Source of the DNA: Streptomyces anandii JCM 4720 | GTDB lineage: Bacteria > Actinomycetota > Actinomycetes > Streptomycetales > Streptomycetaceae | Direction: 5' to 3' | Length of the DNA: 35,945 nucleotides | Assembly: GCF_014650655.1 (NCBI RefSeq) | Contig: NZ_BMVJ01000002.1 | Span: forward strand, 9,865 to 45,809 | Part shown: positions 1 through 8,238 of the stretch, one piece after another | Layout: every line of letters starts with the position of its first letter | Numbering within the stretch: position 1 is the first letter of the stretch | Notes under the pieces: model-generated | What the model saw: only the letters and a program-made list of their open reading frames with translations | Told to the model about the DNA's origin: nothing | The model's database searches: none | Position numbers and translations under genes: made by a program

Positions 1-471
1 CCAGGTGAAGGTGCCGATGCGGCGCAGGGCGCGCAGAAAGGTCTCGCTGGTGAGGTCCTCGGCGGTCGCCTTGCCGCCCACGCGGTAGTAGATGTACCGG
101 TACACGGTGTCGCTGTACTGGTCGTAGAGGCGGCCGAAGGCGTCGGCCTCGCCGGCCTGGGCGCGCTCGACGAGCTCCATCATCCGGGCGCTGTCGCTGT
201 CCGCGGCCGGGCGGCGGACGGTGGTCGCGGCGGTCTGGCGGGCGCGTCTGCCGGCGGCGCGCCCGTCGCCCGTGCGGCGGCCCTCGACGACGGCACTGCG
301 GACCGGCCCCTGTTCCATGCCGTCGGCCAGCGCGTAGTACGGGCCTACGGGCGCGGCGGTGGCGAATGCAGGGCCGGCGGACGCGGTGGGGACGAGCCCG
401 CGCAGCAGGTCCAGGACCGTGGCGCGGAGCGTAGCCAGGCCCGAGGCGTCAACCCCGACGTGTGGGTACAC
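1..471 (-). CDS. bldN: BldN-type developmental ECF sigma factor (5' part, cut by window edge)
   Basis: Reading leftward from GTG at 471-469, the first 157 codons encode an N-terminal extension of about 85 residues (begins VYPHVGVDASGLATLR), then a sigma region 2 with AGEADAFGRLYDQYSDTVYR, YIYYRVGGKATAEDLTSETF and ALRRIGTFTW. Both the extension and the region 2 sequence match my memory of Streptomyces BldN, which is made as a pro-sigma factor whose N-terminal extension is removed and which directs aerial hypha genes, including chaplins, rodlins and the MreB-type regulator bldM. Region 4 and the C-terminus lie outside the window. The neighbours on the right (HAD hydrolase, glutaredoxin-like gene, rex) are the order I recall in S. 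coelicolor. Assignment is confident; the start is supported by conservation of the YPHVGVDASGLATL opening, not by a strong ribosome-binding site. Confidence 0.9.
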   Translation of the reverse strand, partial: MYPHVGVDASGLATLRATVLDLLRGLVPTASAGPAFATAAPVGPYYALADGMEQGPVRSAVVEGRRTGDGRAAGRRARQTAATTVRRPAADSDSARMMELVERAQAGEADAFGRLYDQYSDTVYRYIYYRVGGKATAEDLTSETFLRALRRIGTFTW

Positions 472-611
472 GGGACTCCCAGAGGCAGAGCTTCCATCAC
501 GTGCAGTGCGGGACCGTTCACCCGTCGTAGCGACGGAGGGGTACCGGTTTGCGTCTGAGGAGAATAACGCTTCGTACAGGCGCTGCTACACCCAGTTGCT
601 CAAATCATCGA

Positions 612-677
612 TTACGTCGCTTCCGTAACCGATTGACGCCCCATCAAGTGCCGCAGAGTGACCGATTGCTGATCGGT
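612..677. promoter_or_regulatory. Inverted repeats in the bldN upstream region
   Basis: The 368-bp gap between bldN and the HAD hydrolase gene (472-839) contains no convincing gene. It holds two perfect dyads about 140-205 bp upstream of the bldN start: TTACG-N7-CGTAA (612-628) and ACCGAT-N5-ATCGGT (661-677). The octamer ACCGATTG occurs at 628-635 and again at 661-668. bldN is known to be developmentally controlled, with BldD as a repressor, but neither dyad fits the BldD box spacing I know, so the binding protein is unknown. Function is inferred from position only. Confidence 0.35.
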
Positions 678-780
678 TCGGTTCGGTGTCGGTGTGGATC
701 GGGGGCGTGTTGTGGCGGTGTACCGCCAAGAGGAAAGGCCAACGCGGTGCGTGAGTACGTTCGGGCGTCGGGCCCGGATT

Positions 781-801
781 CCGGGTGCGCCGCGCACCCG
801 G
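781..801 (-). terminator. Hairpin downstream of the HAD hydrolase gene
   Basis: CCGGGTGCG-CCG-CGCACCCGG is a perfect 9-bp stem with a 3-nt loop, 38 bp beyond the stop codon of the minus-strand hydrolase gene. There is no T-tract, as is usual for Streptomyces terminators. Confidence 0.55.
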
Positions 802-839
802 TCACGCGCGGCGGTCCTGTCCCTCCGCGCGTACGGGTG

Positions 840-1772
840 TCACCGGCGGCGCCGGTGCAGCGCGATCGCCGCCGCGGTGCCGCCCGCGACCGCTCCCACT
901 CCGGCCGCCGCCGGGATGCCGACCTTGGCCGCCTTGCGGCCGGTGCGGTAGTCGCGCAGACGCCAGTCCATCTCGCGGGCGTGGCGGCGCAGTTTGGCGT
1001 CGGGGTTGATCGCGTAGGGGTGGCCGACCAGCGACAGCATCGGGATGTCGTTGTGGGAGTCGCTGTAGGCGGCGCAGCGGGACAGGTCCAGGCCCTCGGC
1101 CGCCGCGAGCGCGCGCACCGCCTCCGCCTTCGCGGGCCCGTGCAGGGGCTCGCCGACCAGCCGGCCGGTGTAGACGCCGTCGACGGACTCCGCCACGGTG
1201 CCGAGCGCCCCGGTCAAGCCCAGGCGGCGGGCGATGACCTGGGCGATCTCCACGGGCGCCGCGGTGACCAGCCACACCTTCTGGCCGGCGTCGAGGTGGG
1301 CCTGGGCGAGCGCCCGCGTGCCCGGCCAGATCCGCTCGGCCATGTACTCGTCGTAGATCTCCTCGCCGATCGACTGGAGTTCGGCGACGCGGTGGCCCTG
1401 GACGATGGAGAGCGCGGAGTCGCGCGCCTCCTGCATGTGCTCGGGGTCCTCGACCCCGGCCAGCCGGAACCAGGCCTGCTGCCAGGCGAACCGGACGAGG
1501 TCGCGGGTCTCGAAGAACTTCCGTTTGTAAAGTCCCCGGCCGAAGTGGAAGAGGGCGGCGCCCTGCATCACGGTGTTGTCCAGGTCGAAGAAGGCGGCCG
1601 CGTGGACGTCGCCGTGCACCGGGAACTCAGCCTCCTCGTCGGCGGGTGGCGCGGCTTGCGCCTCCTGTGCCTGCGAGGACTTGCGCGCTGCCTCCGCCGA
1701 GGCCTCGCCTGCCAACACGCTCCGCGCCGTGGCGGAGCGCCTACGGGGAGTGAGCCATCCGAGAGCGGCCAT
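840..1772 (-). CDS. HAD-superfamily subfamily IB hydrolase
   Basis: 310 codons from ATG at 1772. After a low-complexity N-terminus of about 55 residues, HAD motif I is [13 protein letters not shown] (nucleophile and general acid D63 and D65). Motif II is around WLVTAAPVE, a conserved lysine sits in GPAKAEAV, and motif III is [11 protein letters not shown]. This is the SerB/phosphoserine-phosphatase-like IB subgroup; the substrate cannot be told from sequence. The C-terminus ([20 protein letters not shown]) looks like a short membrane anchor with a basic tail. It lies between bldN and the glutaredoxin-like gene, the latter divergently transcribed. An in-frame extension upstream of 1772 is open but lacks family similarity, so ATG 1772 is preferred. 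Confidence 0.85.
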   Translation of the reverse strand: MAALGWLTPRRRSATARSVLAGEASAEAARKSSQAQEAQAAPPADEEAEFPVHGDVHAAAFFDLDNTVMQGAALFHFGRGLYKRKFFETRDLVRFAWQQAWFRLAGVEDPEHMQEARDSALSIVQGHRVAELQSIGEEIYDEYMAERIWPGTRALAQAHLDAGQKVWLVTAAPVEIAQVIARRLGLTGALGTVAESVDGVYTGRLVGEPLHGPAKAEAVRALAAAEGLDLSRCAAYSDSHNDIPMLSLVGHPYAINPDAKLRRHAREMDWRLRDYRTGRKAAKVGIPAAAGVGAVAGGTAAAIALHRRRR

Positions 1773-1901
1773 GGCGTGAGCATAGCCAGTCTGTTCGGTG
1801 GTTCCGGAGCCGAGAGGTTCGCATGCCGTGAACTCTGCGCGACCGTGTCGTAGAAGCGGCCGCGGGCGCGCGGGGTCACACGGGCGCGCGACGGCGCGAG
1901 A

Positions 1902-2186
1902 ATGGCCGGCATGAGTCCCCTCTTCCGCCGCAGGCCCCCCGCGCCCCACGAGCGGCTCGTCACCCTCGTCCGTAAACCCGGCTGCCATCTGTGCGACGAC
2001 GCGCAGGCGGTGGTGGAGAAGGTGTGCGCCGATCTCGGCGTGCCCTGGGAGAAGAAGGACATCACCGAGGACCCGGAGCTGTACGACCGCTACTGGGAGC
2101 AGATCCCGGTCGTGCTCGTCGACGGTGAACAGCACACCTTCTGGCGGGTGAACGAGGAGCGGCTGCGCAGGGAGCTGACCGGCTGA
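1902..2186 (+). CDS. Glutaredoxin-like (DUF836-type) thiol protein
   Basis: A 94-residue protein with a thioredoxin-fold opening ([20 protein letters not shown]) carrying a CHLC active-site pair, followed by the IPVV cis-proline segment ([14 protein letters not shown]). The length and motif order fit small glutaredoxin/DUF836 proteins that act in the cytoplasm as thiol-disulphide exchange proteins; a specific partner is unknown. Two start codons are possible (1902, or ATG at 1911 giving MSPLFRR); neither has a clear ribosome-binding site. It precedes the redox regulator gene rex, an arrangement I recall in Streptomyces, but the 337-bp gap and separate operator argue for separate transcription. 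Confidence 0.85.
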   Translation: MAGMSPLFRRRPPAPHERLVTLVRKPGCHLCDDAQAVVEKVCADLGVPWEKKDITEDPELYDRYWEQIPVVLVDGEQHTFWRVNEERLRRELTG

Positions 2187-2257
2187 CGCCGTGGGCGGCT
2201 TCGACGGCTGGATCCCGACCCCGTCCATCGACTGACCGGCGAGTACAAACTGGCGGA

Positions 2258-2283
2258 AAGTCGCTTAGGATCGACGGCGACTT
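2258..2283. promoter_or_regulatory. Inverted repeat in the gap before rex
   Basis: AAGTCGC-N12-GCGACTT is a perfect 7-bp dyad about 75 bp past the glutaredoxin-like stop. It could be that gene's terminator or a regulatory site. Apart from the Rex operator, nothing else is seen in 2187-2523. Confidence 0.3.
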
Positions 2284-2429
2284 GGTCTCGGGGGCGGGGA
2301 TCGTAGAGGAGCGTGTGCGGTTTTGCCCCCAACAAAGAAGGAACGCGAGGGCGGGTGGCCGGGTTCCGCGCACCCCCGCGCGGGGTGCGTGACCCCGGTC
2401 ACGTTGGCCGGGCAAATCGGACACCATCT

Positions 2430-2447
2430 TTGTGCACGCGTTCACAA
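2430..2447. promoter_or_regulatory. Rex operator (ROP) upstream of rex-hemACD
   Basis: TTGTGCACGCGTTCACAA differs by one base from the perfect palindrome TTGTGAACGCGTTCACAA, the known Rex operator. It lies 77 bp upstream of the rex start. A plausible promoter overlaps it: -35 TTGTGC at 2430-2435 and -10 TAGCCT at 2453-2458 with 17-bp spacing, so Rex bound at high NAD+/NADH would block polymerase and relieve repression when NADH rises. The operator is seen directly; the exact -35/-10 is inferred. Confidence 0.92.
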
Positions 2448-2523
2448 AGACATAGCCTGCTTTCGACGGGGCGGTCCGGGGACGTATGACCGCCCACAGC
2501 CCCGCTCTACCCGCAGGAGCACC

Positions 2524-3294
2524 GTGGCAACTGGCCGAACTCACCGACCGGCGACCCGTAGCCGAGGGATTCCCGAGGCCACCGTCGCCCGGCTTCCGCT
2601 GTACCTACGAGCCCTGACCGCGCTGTCGGAGCGCTCGGTGCCCACGGTCTCCTCCGAGGAGCTCGCGGCCGCGGCGGGGGTCAACTCCGCCAAGCTGCGC
2701 AAGGACTTCTCCTACCTCGGCTCCTACGGGACCCGGGGCGTGGGGTACGACGTCGAGTATCTCGTGTACCAGATCTCCCGCGAACTCGGGCTCACCCAGG
2801 ACTGGCCGGTTGTCATCGTCGGCATCGGCAACCTGGGCGCCGCCCTGGCCAACTACGGCGGGTTCGCCTCCCGTGGCTTCCGGGTGGCCGCGCTCATCGA
2901 CGCCGACCCGGCGATGGCCGGAAAGCCCGTCGCGGGCATCCCGGTGCAGCACACCGACGACCTGGAGAAGATCATCCAGGACAACGGGGTCTCCATCGGC
3001 GTGATCGCGACCCCCGCGGGCGCCGCCCAGCAGGTCTGCGACCGGCTGGTGGCCGCCGGGGTGACCTCCATCCTCAACTTCGCGCCGACCGTGCTGAACG
3101 TCCCGGAAGGCGTCGACGTGCGCAAGGTCGACCTCTCCATCGAGCTGCAGATCCTCGCCTTCCACGAGCAGCGCAAGGCCGGCGAGGAGGCCGCCGCCGA
3201 CGGCGCCCTGCCCGGGGCCGCCGCTGCCGCCGCCCGCAAAGCGGCCGCCGACCAGGGGCCCGACGGGGACGTACCCGCCGTGATGCCGGCATGA
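2524..3294 (+). CDS. rex: Redox-sensing transcriptional repressor Rex
   Basis: 256 residues from GTG 2524. The N-terminal winged helix (residues about 10-85) contains the conserved VNSAKLRKDFSYLGSYGTRG segment that contacts DNA. The Rossmann domain begins VVIVGIGNLGAALANY (GxGxxG, NADH/NAD+ binding), and the domain-swapped C-terminal helix region includes LQILAFHEQRK. Rex represses respiratory and haem genes and is released by NADH. The reading frame is open further upstream, but that would place the start before the operator, so GTG 2524 (VATGRTHRP, as in S. coelicolor Rex) is right. The stop overlaps the hemA start by ATGA, so the regulator is cotranscribed with the haem genes it controls. 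The Ala-rich C-terminal tail (after about residue 215) is variable among species. Confidence 0.97.
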   Translation: MATGRTHRPATRSRGIPEATVARLPLYLRALTALSERSVPTVSSEELAAAAGVNSAKLRKDFSYLGSYGTRGVGYDVEYLVYQISRELGLTQDWPVVIVGIGNLGAALANYGGFASRGFRVAALIDADPAMAGKPVAGIPVQHTDDLEKIIQDNGVSIGVIATPAGAAQQVCDRLVAAGVTSILNFAPTVLNVPEGVDVRKVDLSIELQILAFHEQRKAGEEAAADGALPGAAAAAARKAAADQGPDGDVPAVMPA

Positions 3295-5075
3295 GTCTCC
3301 TCGTCGTCGGACTGAGCCACCGCAGCGCACCCGTCAGCCTGCTGGAGCGCGCCTCCCTGCACACGGACGCGCGGATCAAGTTGCTTCAGGACACCGTCGC
3401 CGCCGAGCCGGCCACCGAGGCCGCCGTCCTGGCCACCTGCAACCGCATCGAGCTGTACGCCGACGTGGACAAGTTCCACGCCGGTGTCGCCGAGCTGTCC
3501 ACGCTGCTCGCCCAGCACAGCGGGGTCGGCCTGGAGGAGCTCACGCCCTACCTCTACGTGCACTACGAGGACCGGGCGGTCCACCACCTGTTCTCGGTGG
3601 CCTGCGGCCTGGACTCGATGGTCGTCGGCGAGGGCCAGATCCTCGGCCAGATAAAGGACTCCCTGGCCCGCGCCCAGGATCTGCACACGGCCGGACGCCT
3701 GCTCAACGACCTGTTCCAGCAGGCGCTCAGGGTCGGCAAGCGCGCCCACTCCGAGACCGGCATCGACCGCGCCGGGCAGTCCCTGGTCACCTTCGGCCTG
3801 GAGCAGCTCTCCCGGGGCGCCGACGTCGCCGCCTGGGCGCGGGGCAAGAAGGCCCTGGTCATCGGCGCCGGATCGATGTCCTCGCTGGCCGCCGCGACGC
3901 TCGCGCGCGCCGGCGTCGCCGAGATCGTGATCGCCAACCGGACCCCGGAGCGCGCCGAGCGCCTGGCCCGGATCCTCGCCACCGGCGACGACACGGACGT
4001 GCTGGCCCGCGCGGTACCGATGGACGCGGTGCCGGCCGAGTTGGCACGTGCGGATGTCGCCGTCTCCTGCACCGGCGCGACGGGACTCGTCCTGACGGCC
4101 GGGACGATCGCCACGGCGGTCGAGGGCCGCACGGGCTCGCCCGCCGCCGGCGCGGTCAACGGGGACGCGGCGCGTGCGGCGGGTTCCGGTGCCGCCGAGG
4201 TCCACGGCGGCGGTCGTACGGCCGTCGCGGCGGACCCGCGCGAGACCCCGCTGCCGCCCACCACGGTCGGCGCCGAGGAGGGCTGCCCGCTCGACCTGGC
4301 CGCCGTGGCCGCCGCCGAGCCCGGCTTCTCCCTGATGGGCGAGTCCGCCGTGGCCGGCATCGACGCCGCCACGCTGGAACAGCACGGCACCTGGGTGGAC
4401 AACGGCACCGTCGACCGGCGCGAGGCCGCCCGCCGCAGCGCCGAGGCCGACGCCGAGCTGATCACCGCGCTCGCCGCGACCGCCGCCACCGTCGGCCGCA
4501 TCCCGGAGCGGCGCAGGCCCGAGCCGGTCGTCGTCGCCCCGCGTCCGGAGCCCGCCCTGTTCCTGCTCGACCTCGCCATGCCGCGCGACGTCGACGCGGC
4601 CGTGCACCGGCTGGCCGGGGTACGCCTGGTGGACATCGAGTCCCTGGCCGAGGCCTCCGCCGACGCGCCGATGGCGGCCGACGTCGACCAGGTCCGCCGT
4701 ATCGTTTCGGACGAGGTCGCGGCCTTCGGGGCGGCCCAGCGCGCCGCGCACATCACGCCCACCGTGGTCGCCCTGCGCACCATGGCCGCCGACGTCGTGG
4801 CCGGTGAGATCGCCCGCCTCGAGGGGCGGCTGCCCGGCATGGACGACAAGCACCGGGCGGAGATCACCCAGACCGTGCGACGCGTCGTGGACAAGCTCCT
4901 GCACGCGCCGACCGTACGGGTCAAGCAGCTCGCGGCCGAGCCCGGCGGCGCCGGGTACGCCGACGCGCTGCGCACCCTGTTCGACCTCGACCCCGAGACG
5001 GTCGCGTCCGTCTCCCAGGCCGACGACAGCACCACCCCGAGAAGAACGGCAGGAACCGAGGGCCGGCATGACTGA
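3291..5075 (+). CDS. hemA: Glutamyl-tRNA reductase
   Basis: 594 residues. It catalyses the NADPH-dependent reduction of glutamyl-tRNA(Glu) to glutamate-1-semialdehyde, the first committed step of tetrapyrrole synthesis by the C5 route. The catalytic Cys50 lies in VLATCNRIELYAD, the substrate domain includes GLDSMVVGEGQILGQIK, and the NADPH domain has ALVIGAGSMSSLAAATL. The C-terminal dimerisation helices follow LDLAMPRDVDAAV. Between VSCTGATGLVL (about residue 260) and that motif (about 421) lies an Ala/Gly-rich insertion of about 150 residues, so the protein is longer than the roughly 420-450 residues usual in the family; Streptomyces enzymes share this. It starts inside the rex stop (ATGA) and overlaps hemC by 8 bp. 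Confidence 0.97.
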   Translation: MSLLVVGLSHRSAPVSLLERASLHTDARIKLLQDTVAAEPATEAAVLATCNRIELYADVDKFHAGVAELSTLLAQHSGVGLEELTPYLYVHYEDRAVHHLFSVACGLDSMVVGEGQILGQIKDSLARAQDLHTAGRLLNDLFQQALRVGKRAHSETGIDRAGQSLVTFGLEQLSRGADVAAWARGKKALVIGAGSMSSLAAATLARAGVAEIVIANRTPERAERLARILATGDDTDVLARAVPMDAVPAELARADVAVSCTGATGLVLTAGTIATAVEGRTGSPAAGAVNGDAARAAGSGAAEVHGGGRTAVAADPRETPLPPTTVGAEEGCPLDLAAVAAAEPGFSLMGESAVAGIDAATLEQHGTWVDNGTVDRREAARRSAEADAELITALAATAATVGRIPERRRPEPVVVAPRPEPALFLLDLAMPRDVDAAVHRLAGVRLVDIESLAEASADAPMAADVDQVRRIVSDEVAAFGAAQRAAHITPTVVALRTMAADVVAGEIARLEGRLPGMDDKHRAEITQTVRRVVDKLLHAPTVRVKQLAAEPGGAGYADALRTLFDLDPETVASVSQADDSTTPRRTAGTEGRHD

Positions 5076-6027
5076 GAAGGCATTGAGGCTCGGCACCAGG
5101 CGCAGCAAGCTCGCCATGGCCCAGTCCGGGCAGGTGGCGGACGCCGTGAGCCAGGTGACCGGACGGCCCGTCGAGCTCGTCGAGATCACCACGTACGGCG
5201 ACGTGTCCCGAGAGCACCTGGCGCAGATCGGCGGCACCGGCGTCTTCGTCGCGGCGCTGCGCGAGGCGCTGGCGCGCGGGGAGGTCGACTTCGCGGTTCA
5301 TTCGCTCAAGGACCTGCCCACCACGCAGCCCGACGAACTCGTCCTGGCCGCCGTGCCGGAGCGGGAGGACCCGCGTGACGTGATCGTCGCGCGGGACGCG
5401 CTGAAGTTCACCGACCTGCCGCGCGGCGCCCGCATAGGCACCGGCTCCCCGCGCCGCATGGCCCAGCTGAACGCGTACGCCCGCACGCACGGCCTGGACA
5501 TCGAGACGGTCCCCATCCGGGGCAACGTCGACACTCGGATCGGCTTCGTGCACAAGGGCGAGCTGGACGCGGTGGTGCTGGCCGCGGCCGGCCTGAACCG
5601 CATCGGCCGCGCCGACGAGGTGACCGACTTCCTGTCGGTCGACACTGTTCTGCCCGCCCCCGGCCAGGGGGCACTGGCGATCGAGTGCGCCGCGGGCAAC
5701 GCGGACCTCGCCGCCGCGCTCGCCGAGCTCGACGACCCGTTCACGCGGGCCGCCGTGACCGCCGAGCGATCACTGCTCGCCGCCCTGGAGGCCGGCTGCA
5801 GCGCACCCGTGGGCGCGCTGGCCGACCTTCTGGCCGACGGGCAGATTGTCAAGGAAATGCGCCTGCGGGCGGTCGTCGGGACCACCGACGGCTCCACGCT
5901 GGTGCAGCTGTCCACCACCGGTCCCGTGCCCCACACGCACGAGCAGGCGATGGCGCTCGGTCGCGAACTCGCCACCGAGATGCTCGCCCAGGGCGCGGCC
6001 GGTCTGATGGGGGAGCGAGCACATTGA
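5068..6027 (+). CDS. hemC: Hydroxymethylbilane synthase (porphobilinogen deaminase)
   Basis: 319 residues, normal family length. It polymerises four porphobilinogens to hydroxymethylbilane in the cytoplasm. Visible motifs are LRLGTRRSKLAMAQ at the N-terminus, the substrate-binding AVHSLKDLPT loop with the catalytic Asp region, RIGTGSPRRMAQL, the PIRGNVDTRIG segment, LPAPGQGALAIE, and Cys244 in LEAGCSAPVG, which carries the dipyrromethane cofactor. ATG 5068 overlaps the hemA stop by 8 bp and its stop overlaps the hemD TTG start, consistent with translational coupling. Confidence 0.97.
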   Translation: MTEKALRLGTRRSKLAMAQSGQVADAVSQVTGRPVELVEITTYGDVSREHLAQIGGTGVFVAALREALARGEVDFAVHSLKDLPTTQPDELVLAAVPEREDPRDVIVARDALKFTDLPRGARIGTGSPRRMAQLNAYARTHGLDIETVPIRGNVDTRIGFVHKGELDAVVLAAAGLNRIGRADEVTDFLSVDTVLPAPGQGALAIECAAGNADLAAALAELDDPFTRAAVTAERSLLAALEAGCSAPVGALADLLADGQIVKEMRLRAVVGTTDGSTLVQLSTTGPVPHTHEQAMALGRELATEMLAQGAAGLMGERAH

Positions 6028-7730
6028 GCCCCACCACCCTTTCCGCCGGCCTCGAACACGGGCACGTCACCTTCCTCGGTGCCGGACCCGGAGATCCGGG
6101 ACTGCTCACACTGCGCGCCGTGGAGGCGCTTGCGAACGCGGACGTCCTCGTCGCCGAGCACGAGGTGCTCGAGGTCGTCCGCACGCACGCCAGGCAGGGC
6201 GTGGCCGTCGTGCACACGGACCCGGGTCCTTCGTCGGACCCGCTGCCGGGCACGGGCACGCCTCAGCTCACGGTCGTCGACGGCACGTCGGCGACCGCTG
6301 GAGCCCCCGCGGTGCGGGATGCCTCACATCTTGTCATGGAGGCTGTGCGCGGCGGCAGGCGGGTCGTCCGTGCGGTGTCCGGGGACCCGGGACTTGATAC
6401 GTACGCGGCGGAGGAAATGCTCGCGTGCGCGGCGGCCGGTGTTCCCTTCGAGGTCGTGCCCGGCATCGCGGCCGCCGTGGGTGTTCCCGCGTACGCCGGT
6501 GTGCCGCTGCGCGACGCCGAGGGCACGGACGTCCGCTTCGTGGACGCCCGTACCGCCTCGGACCGCTGCTGGACGGAGGTCGGCGCCTCCGACGGCACGG
6601 TGGTGGTGTCCACCACGCTCGACTCGGTCGCGGCCGCGGCCGGCGAACTGGTCTCGGCGGGCCGCAAGCCCGACACCCCGCTGACGGTCACGGTCGCCGG
6701 TACGACCACCCGTCAGCGCACCTGGACCGCCACCCTCGGCACCATCGCCCAGACCCTGAAGCAGGCCAAGGTCCTGCCGTCCCCGGACGGCGGCCGGCCG
6801 GTGATAGCCGTGGTCGGCGAGCGCAGCGCCGCCGCCCGGCGCGACCAGCTGTCGTGGTTCGAGTCCAAGCCGCTGTTCGGCTGGCGGGTGCTCGTGCCGC
6901 GCACCAAGGAACAGGCGGCCTCGCTCTCCGACCAGCTCCGCTCCTACGGCGCCGTCCCGCACGAGGTCCCGACCATCGCGGTCGAGCCCCCGCGCACGCC
7001 CCAGCAGATGGAGCGCGCGGTCAAGGGCCTGGTGACCGGCCGCTACGAGTGGATCGCGTTCACCTCGGTCAACGCGGTGAAGGCGGTCCGCGAGAAGTTC
7101 GAGGAGTACGGCCTCGACGCCCGCGCCTTCGCCGGCATCAAGGTCGCGGCGGTGGGCGAGCAGACGGCGAAGGCCCTGATCGCCTTCGGTGTGAAGCCCG
7201 ACCTGGTGCCGAGCGGTGAGCAGTCGGCGGCGGGCCTGTTGGAGGACTGGCCGCCCTACGACCCGGTCTTCGACCCGATCGACCGCGTCTTCCTGCCGCG
7301 CGCCGACATCGCCACCGAGACGCTGGTGGCCGGCCTGATCGAGCTGGGCTGGGAGGTCGACGACGTCACCGCCTACCGCACGGTGCGGGCCTCGCCGCCT
7401 CCGGCGGAGACCCGTGAGGCGATCAAGGGCGGCGGCTTCGACGCGGTGCTCTTCACGTCGTCCTCGACGGTACGCAACCTCGTCGGCATCGCCGGGAAGC
7501 CGCACAACGTGACGGTGATCGCCTGTATCGGCCCCGCCACGGCGAAGACGGCGGAGGAGCACGGCCTGCGGGTCGACGTCATGGCCCCCGAGCCCTCGGT
7601 CCACCGACTGGCCGAGGCCCTGGCCGAGTTCGGCCTCCGCCGCCGCGCCGCCGCCCTGGAGGCGGGCGACCCGGTCACCCGCCCGAGCGAACGCCGCCCG
7701 GGCGCGCGGAGGCGCCGCTCGACGACCTGA
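6024..7730 (+). CDS. hemD: SUMT-like / uroporphyrinogen-III synthase fusion protein
   Basis: 568 residues from a TTG start (LSPTTLSAGLE) whose bases form TTGA with the hemC stop. Residues about 10-265 are a tetrapyrrole methylase fold: VTFLGAGPGDPGLLTLRAVE and VVPGIAAAVGVPAYAGVPL match family motifs. The motif usually like LKGGDPFVFGRG is instead VSGDPGLDTYAA, so the S-adenosylmethionine uroporphyrinogen methylase activity may be weakened or changed. Residues about 290-540 form a HemD domain (LFGWRVLVPRTKEQAASL, WIAFTSVNAVKAV, VLFTSSSTVRNLVGI), which closes hydroxymethylbilane to uroporphyrinogen III. Such fusions are common in actinobacteria. It is the last gene of the rex-hem run and is followed by a strong terminator. 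No in-frame ATG/GTG near the N-terminus gives a complete first domain. Confidence 0.94.
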   Translation: MSPTTLSAGLEHGHVTFLGAGPGDPGLLTLRAVEALANADVLVAEHEVLEVVRTHARQGVAVVHTDPGPSSDPLPGTGTPQLTVVDGTSATAGAPAVRDASHLVMEAVRGGRRVVRAVSGDPGLDTYAAEEMLACAAAGVPFEVVPGIAAAVGVPAYAGVPLRDAEGTDVRFVDARTASDRCWTEVGASDGTVVVSTTLDSVAAAAGELVSAGRKPDTPLTVTVAGTTTRQRTWTATLGTIAQTLKQAKVLPSPDGGRPVIAVVGERSAAARRDQLSWFESKPLFGWRVLVPRTKEQAASLSDQLRSYGAVPHEVPTIAVEPPRTPQQMERAVKGLVTGRYEWIAFTSVNAVKAVREKFEEYGLDARAFAGIKVAAVGEQTAKALIAFGVKPDLVPSGEQSAAGLLEDWPPYDPVFDPIDRVFLPRADIATETLVAGLIELGWEVDDVTAYRTVRASPPPAETREAIKGGGFDAVLFTSSSTVRNLVGIAGKPHNVTVIACIGPATAKTAEEHGLRVDVMAPEPSVHRLAEALAEFGLRRRAAALEAGDPVTRPSERRPGARRRRSTT

Positions 7731-7746
7731 GCTCGGTGAGCTCATT

Positions 7747-7799
7747 GACGGACGGCGGGGTGCCCCACGGCGATTGCCGGGGGCACCCCGCCGTCCGTC
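7747..7799. terminator. Strong hairpin terminator after hemD
   Basis: Arms 7747-7766 and 7780-7799 form a perfect 20-bp stem (left arm begins GACGGACGGCGGGGTG) with a 13-nt loop, starting 16 bp after the hemD stop. No T-tract follows. This marks the end of the rex-hemACD transcript. Confidence 0.85.
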
Positions 7800-7806
7800 G
7801 TCGTTC

Positions 7807-8130
7807 AGTGCCCGGAGGCGTACGGCAGGAATATGGGACCCCGCCCGGCTGATCGTCGCCGAACTCGCGGCGAACGCGGCGCTGCACGGCCGGGTCGCGG
7901 GCCGCGGCTTCCGCCTCACCCTCTCCGTCCCCCGGCCCACCGTCCTGCGCATCGAGGTGAGGGACACAAGAGGCGACCGGCCGCCGGTCACGTCCCGTGT
8001 GGCCGACGGCCGGCCCGCGGAGTCCGGCTACGGACCGCTGCTCGTGGAGCAACTGTCGTGCCACTGGGGAATCCGGTACGGCCCCGCACCGACGAAGACC
8101 GTCCGGGCGGAAGTACGGCTCGTCAGGTGA
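7807..8130 (+). pseudogene. N-terminally truncated anti-sigma-factor-type ATPase remnant
   Basis: The reading frame encodes SARRRTAGIWDPARLIVAEL, AANAALHGRVAGRGFRLTLS, IEVRDTRG and a glycine-poor end GYGPLLVEQLSCHWGIRYG. These match the HATPase_c_2 (SpoIIAB/RsbW-like) proteins that are abundant in Streptomyces: the N-box ELAANAxxHG, then a DTR-type G1 region, then the L-V-E-x-L-x-x-x-WG end. The usual first 35-40 residues are missing, and SARRR may be the stump of an FSATRR-type opening fused to the later part. The only in-frame start is TTG 7774, inside the hemD terminator loop, with no ribosome-binding site. I read it as a decayed fragment, though translation from 7774 is not excluded. Confidence 0.6.
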
Positions 8131-8238
8131 CGGGGCACCGCACCGCCTGACCGGACCGCGCCGCAGGTGGCCGTATCGTCATGTCCGCAATGTACCCGGC
8201 GGCCAGCGGCCTGCCGGACGTCAGTGGGGGAGGGCAGC

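Noticed and set aside
549..1853. A long plus-strand open frame opposite the HAD hydrolase gene
   Set aside because: Antisense shadow caused by high GC; no family motifs, while the minus strand has clear HAD motifs.
2323..2523. A longer start for rex at 2323
   Set aside because: It would put the Rex operator and promoter inside the coding region and adds sequence without family similarity.
2853..5237. A minus-strand open frame of about 790 codons across rex, hemA and hemC
   Set aside because: Antisense of three certain genes; composition is typical of GC shadows, with no recognisable domain.
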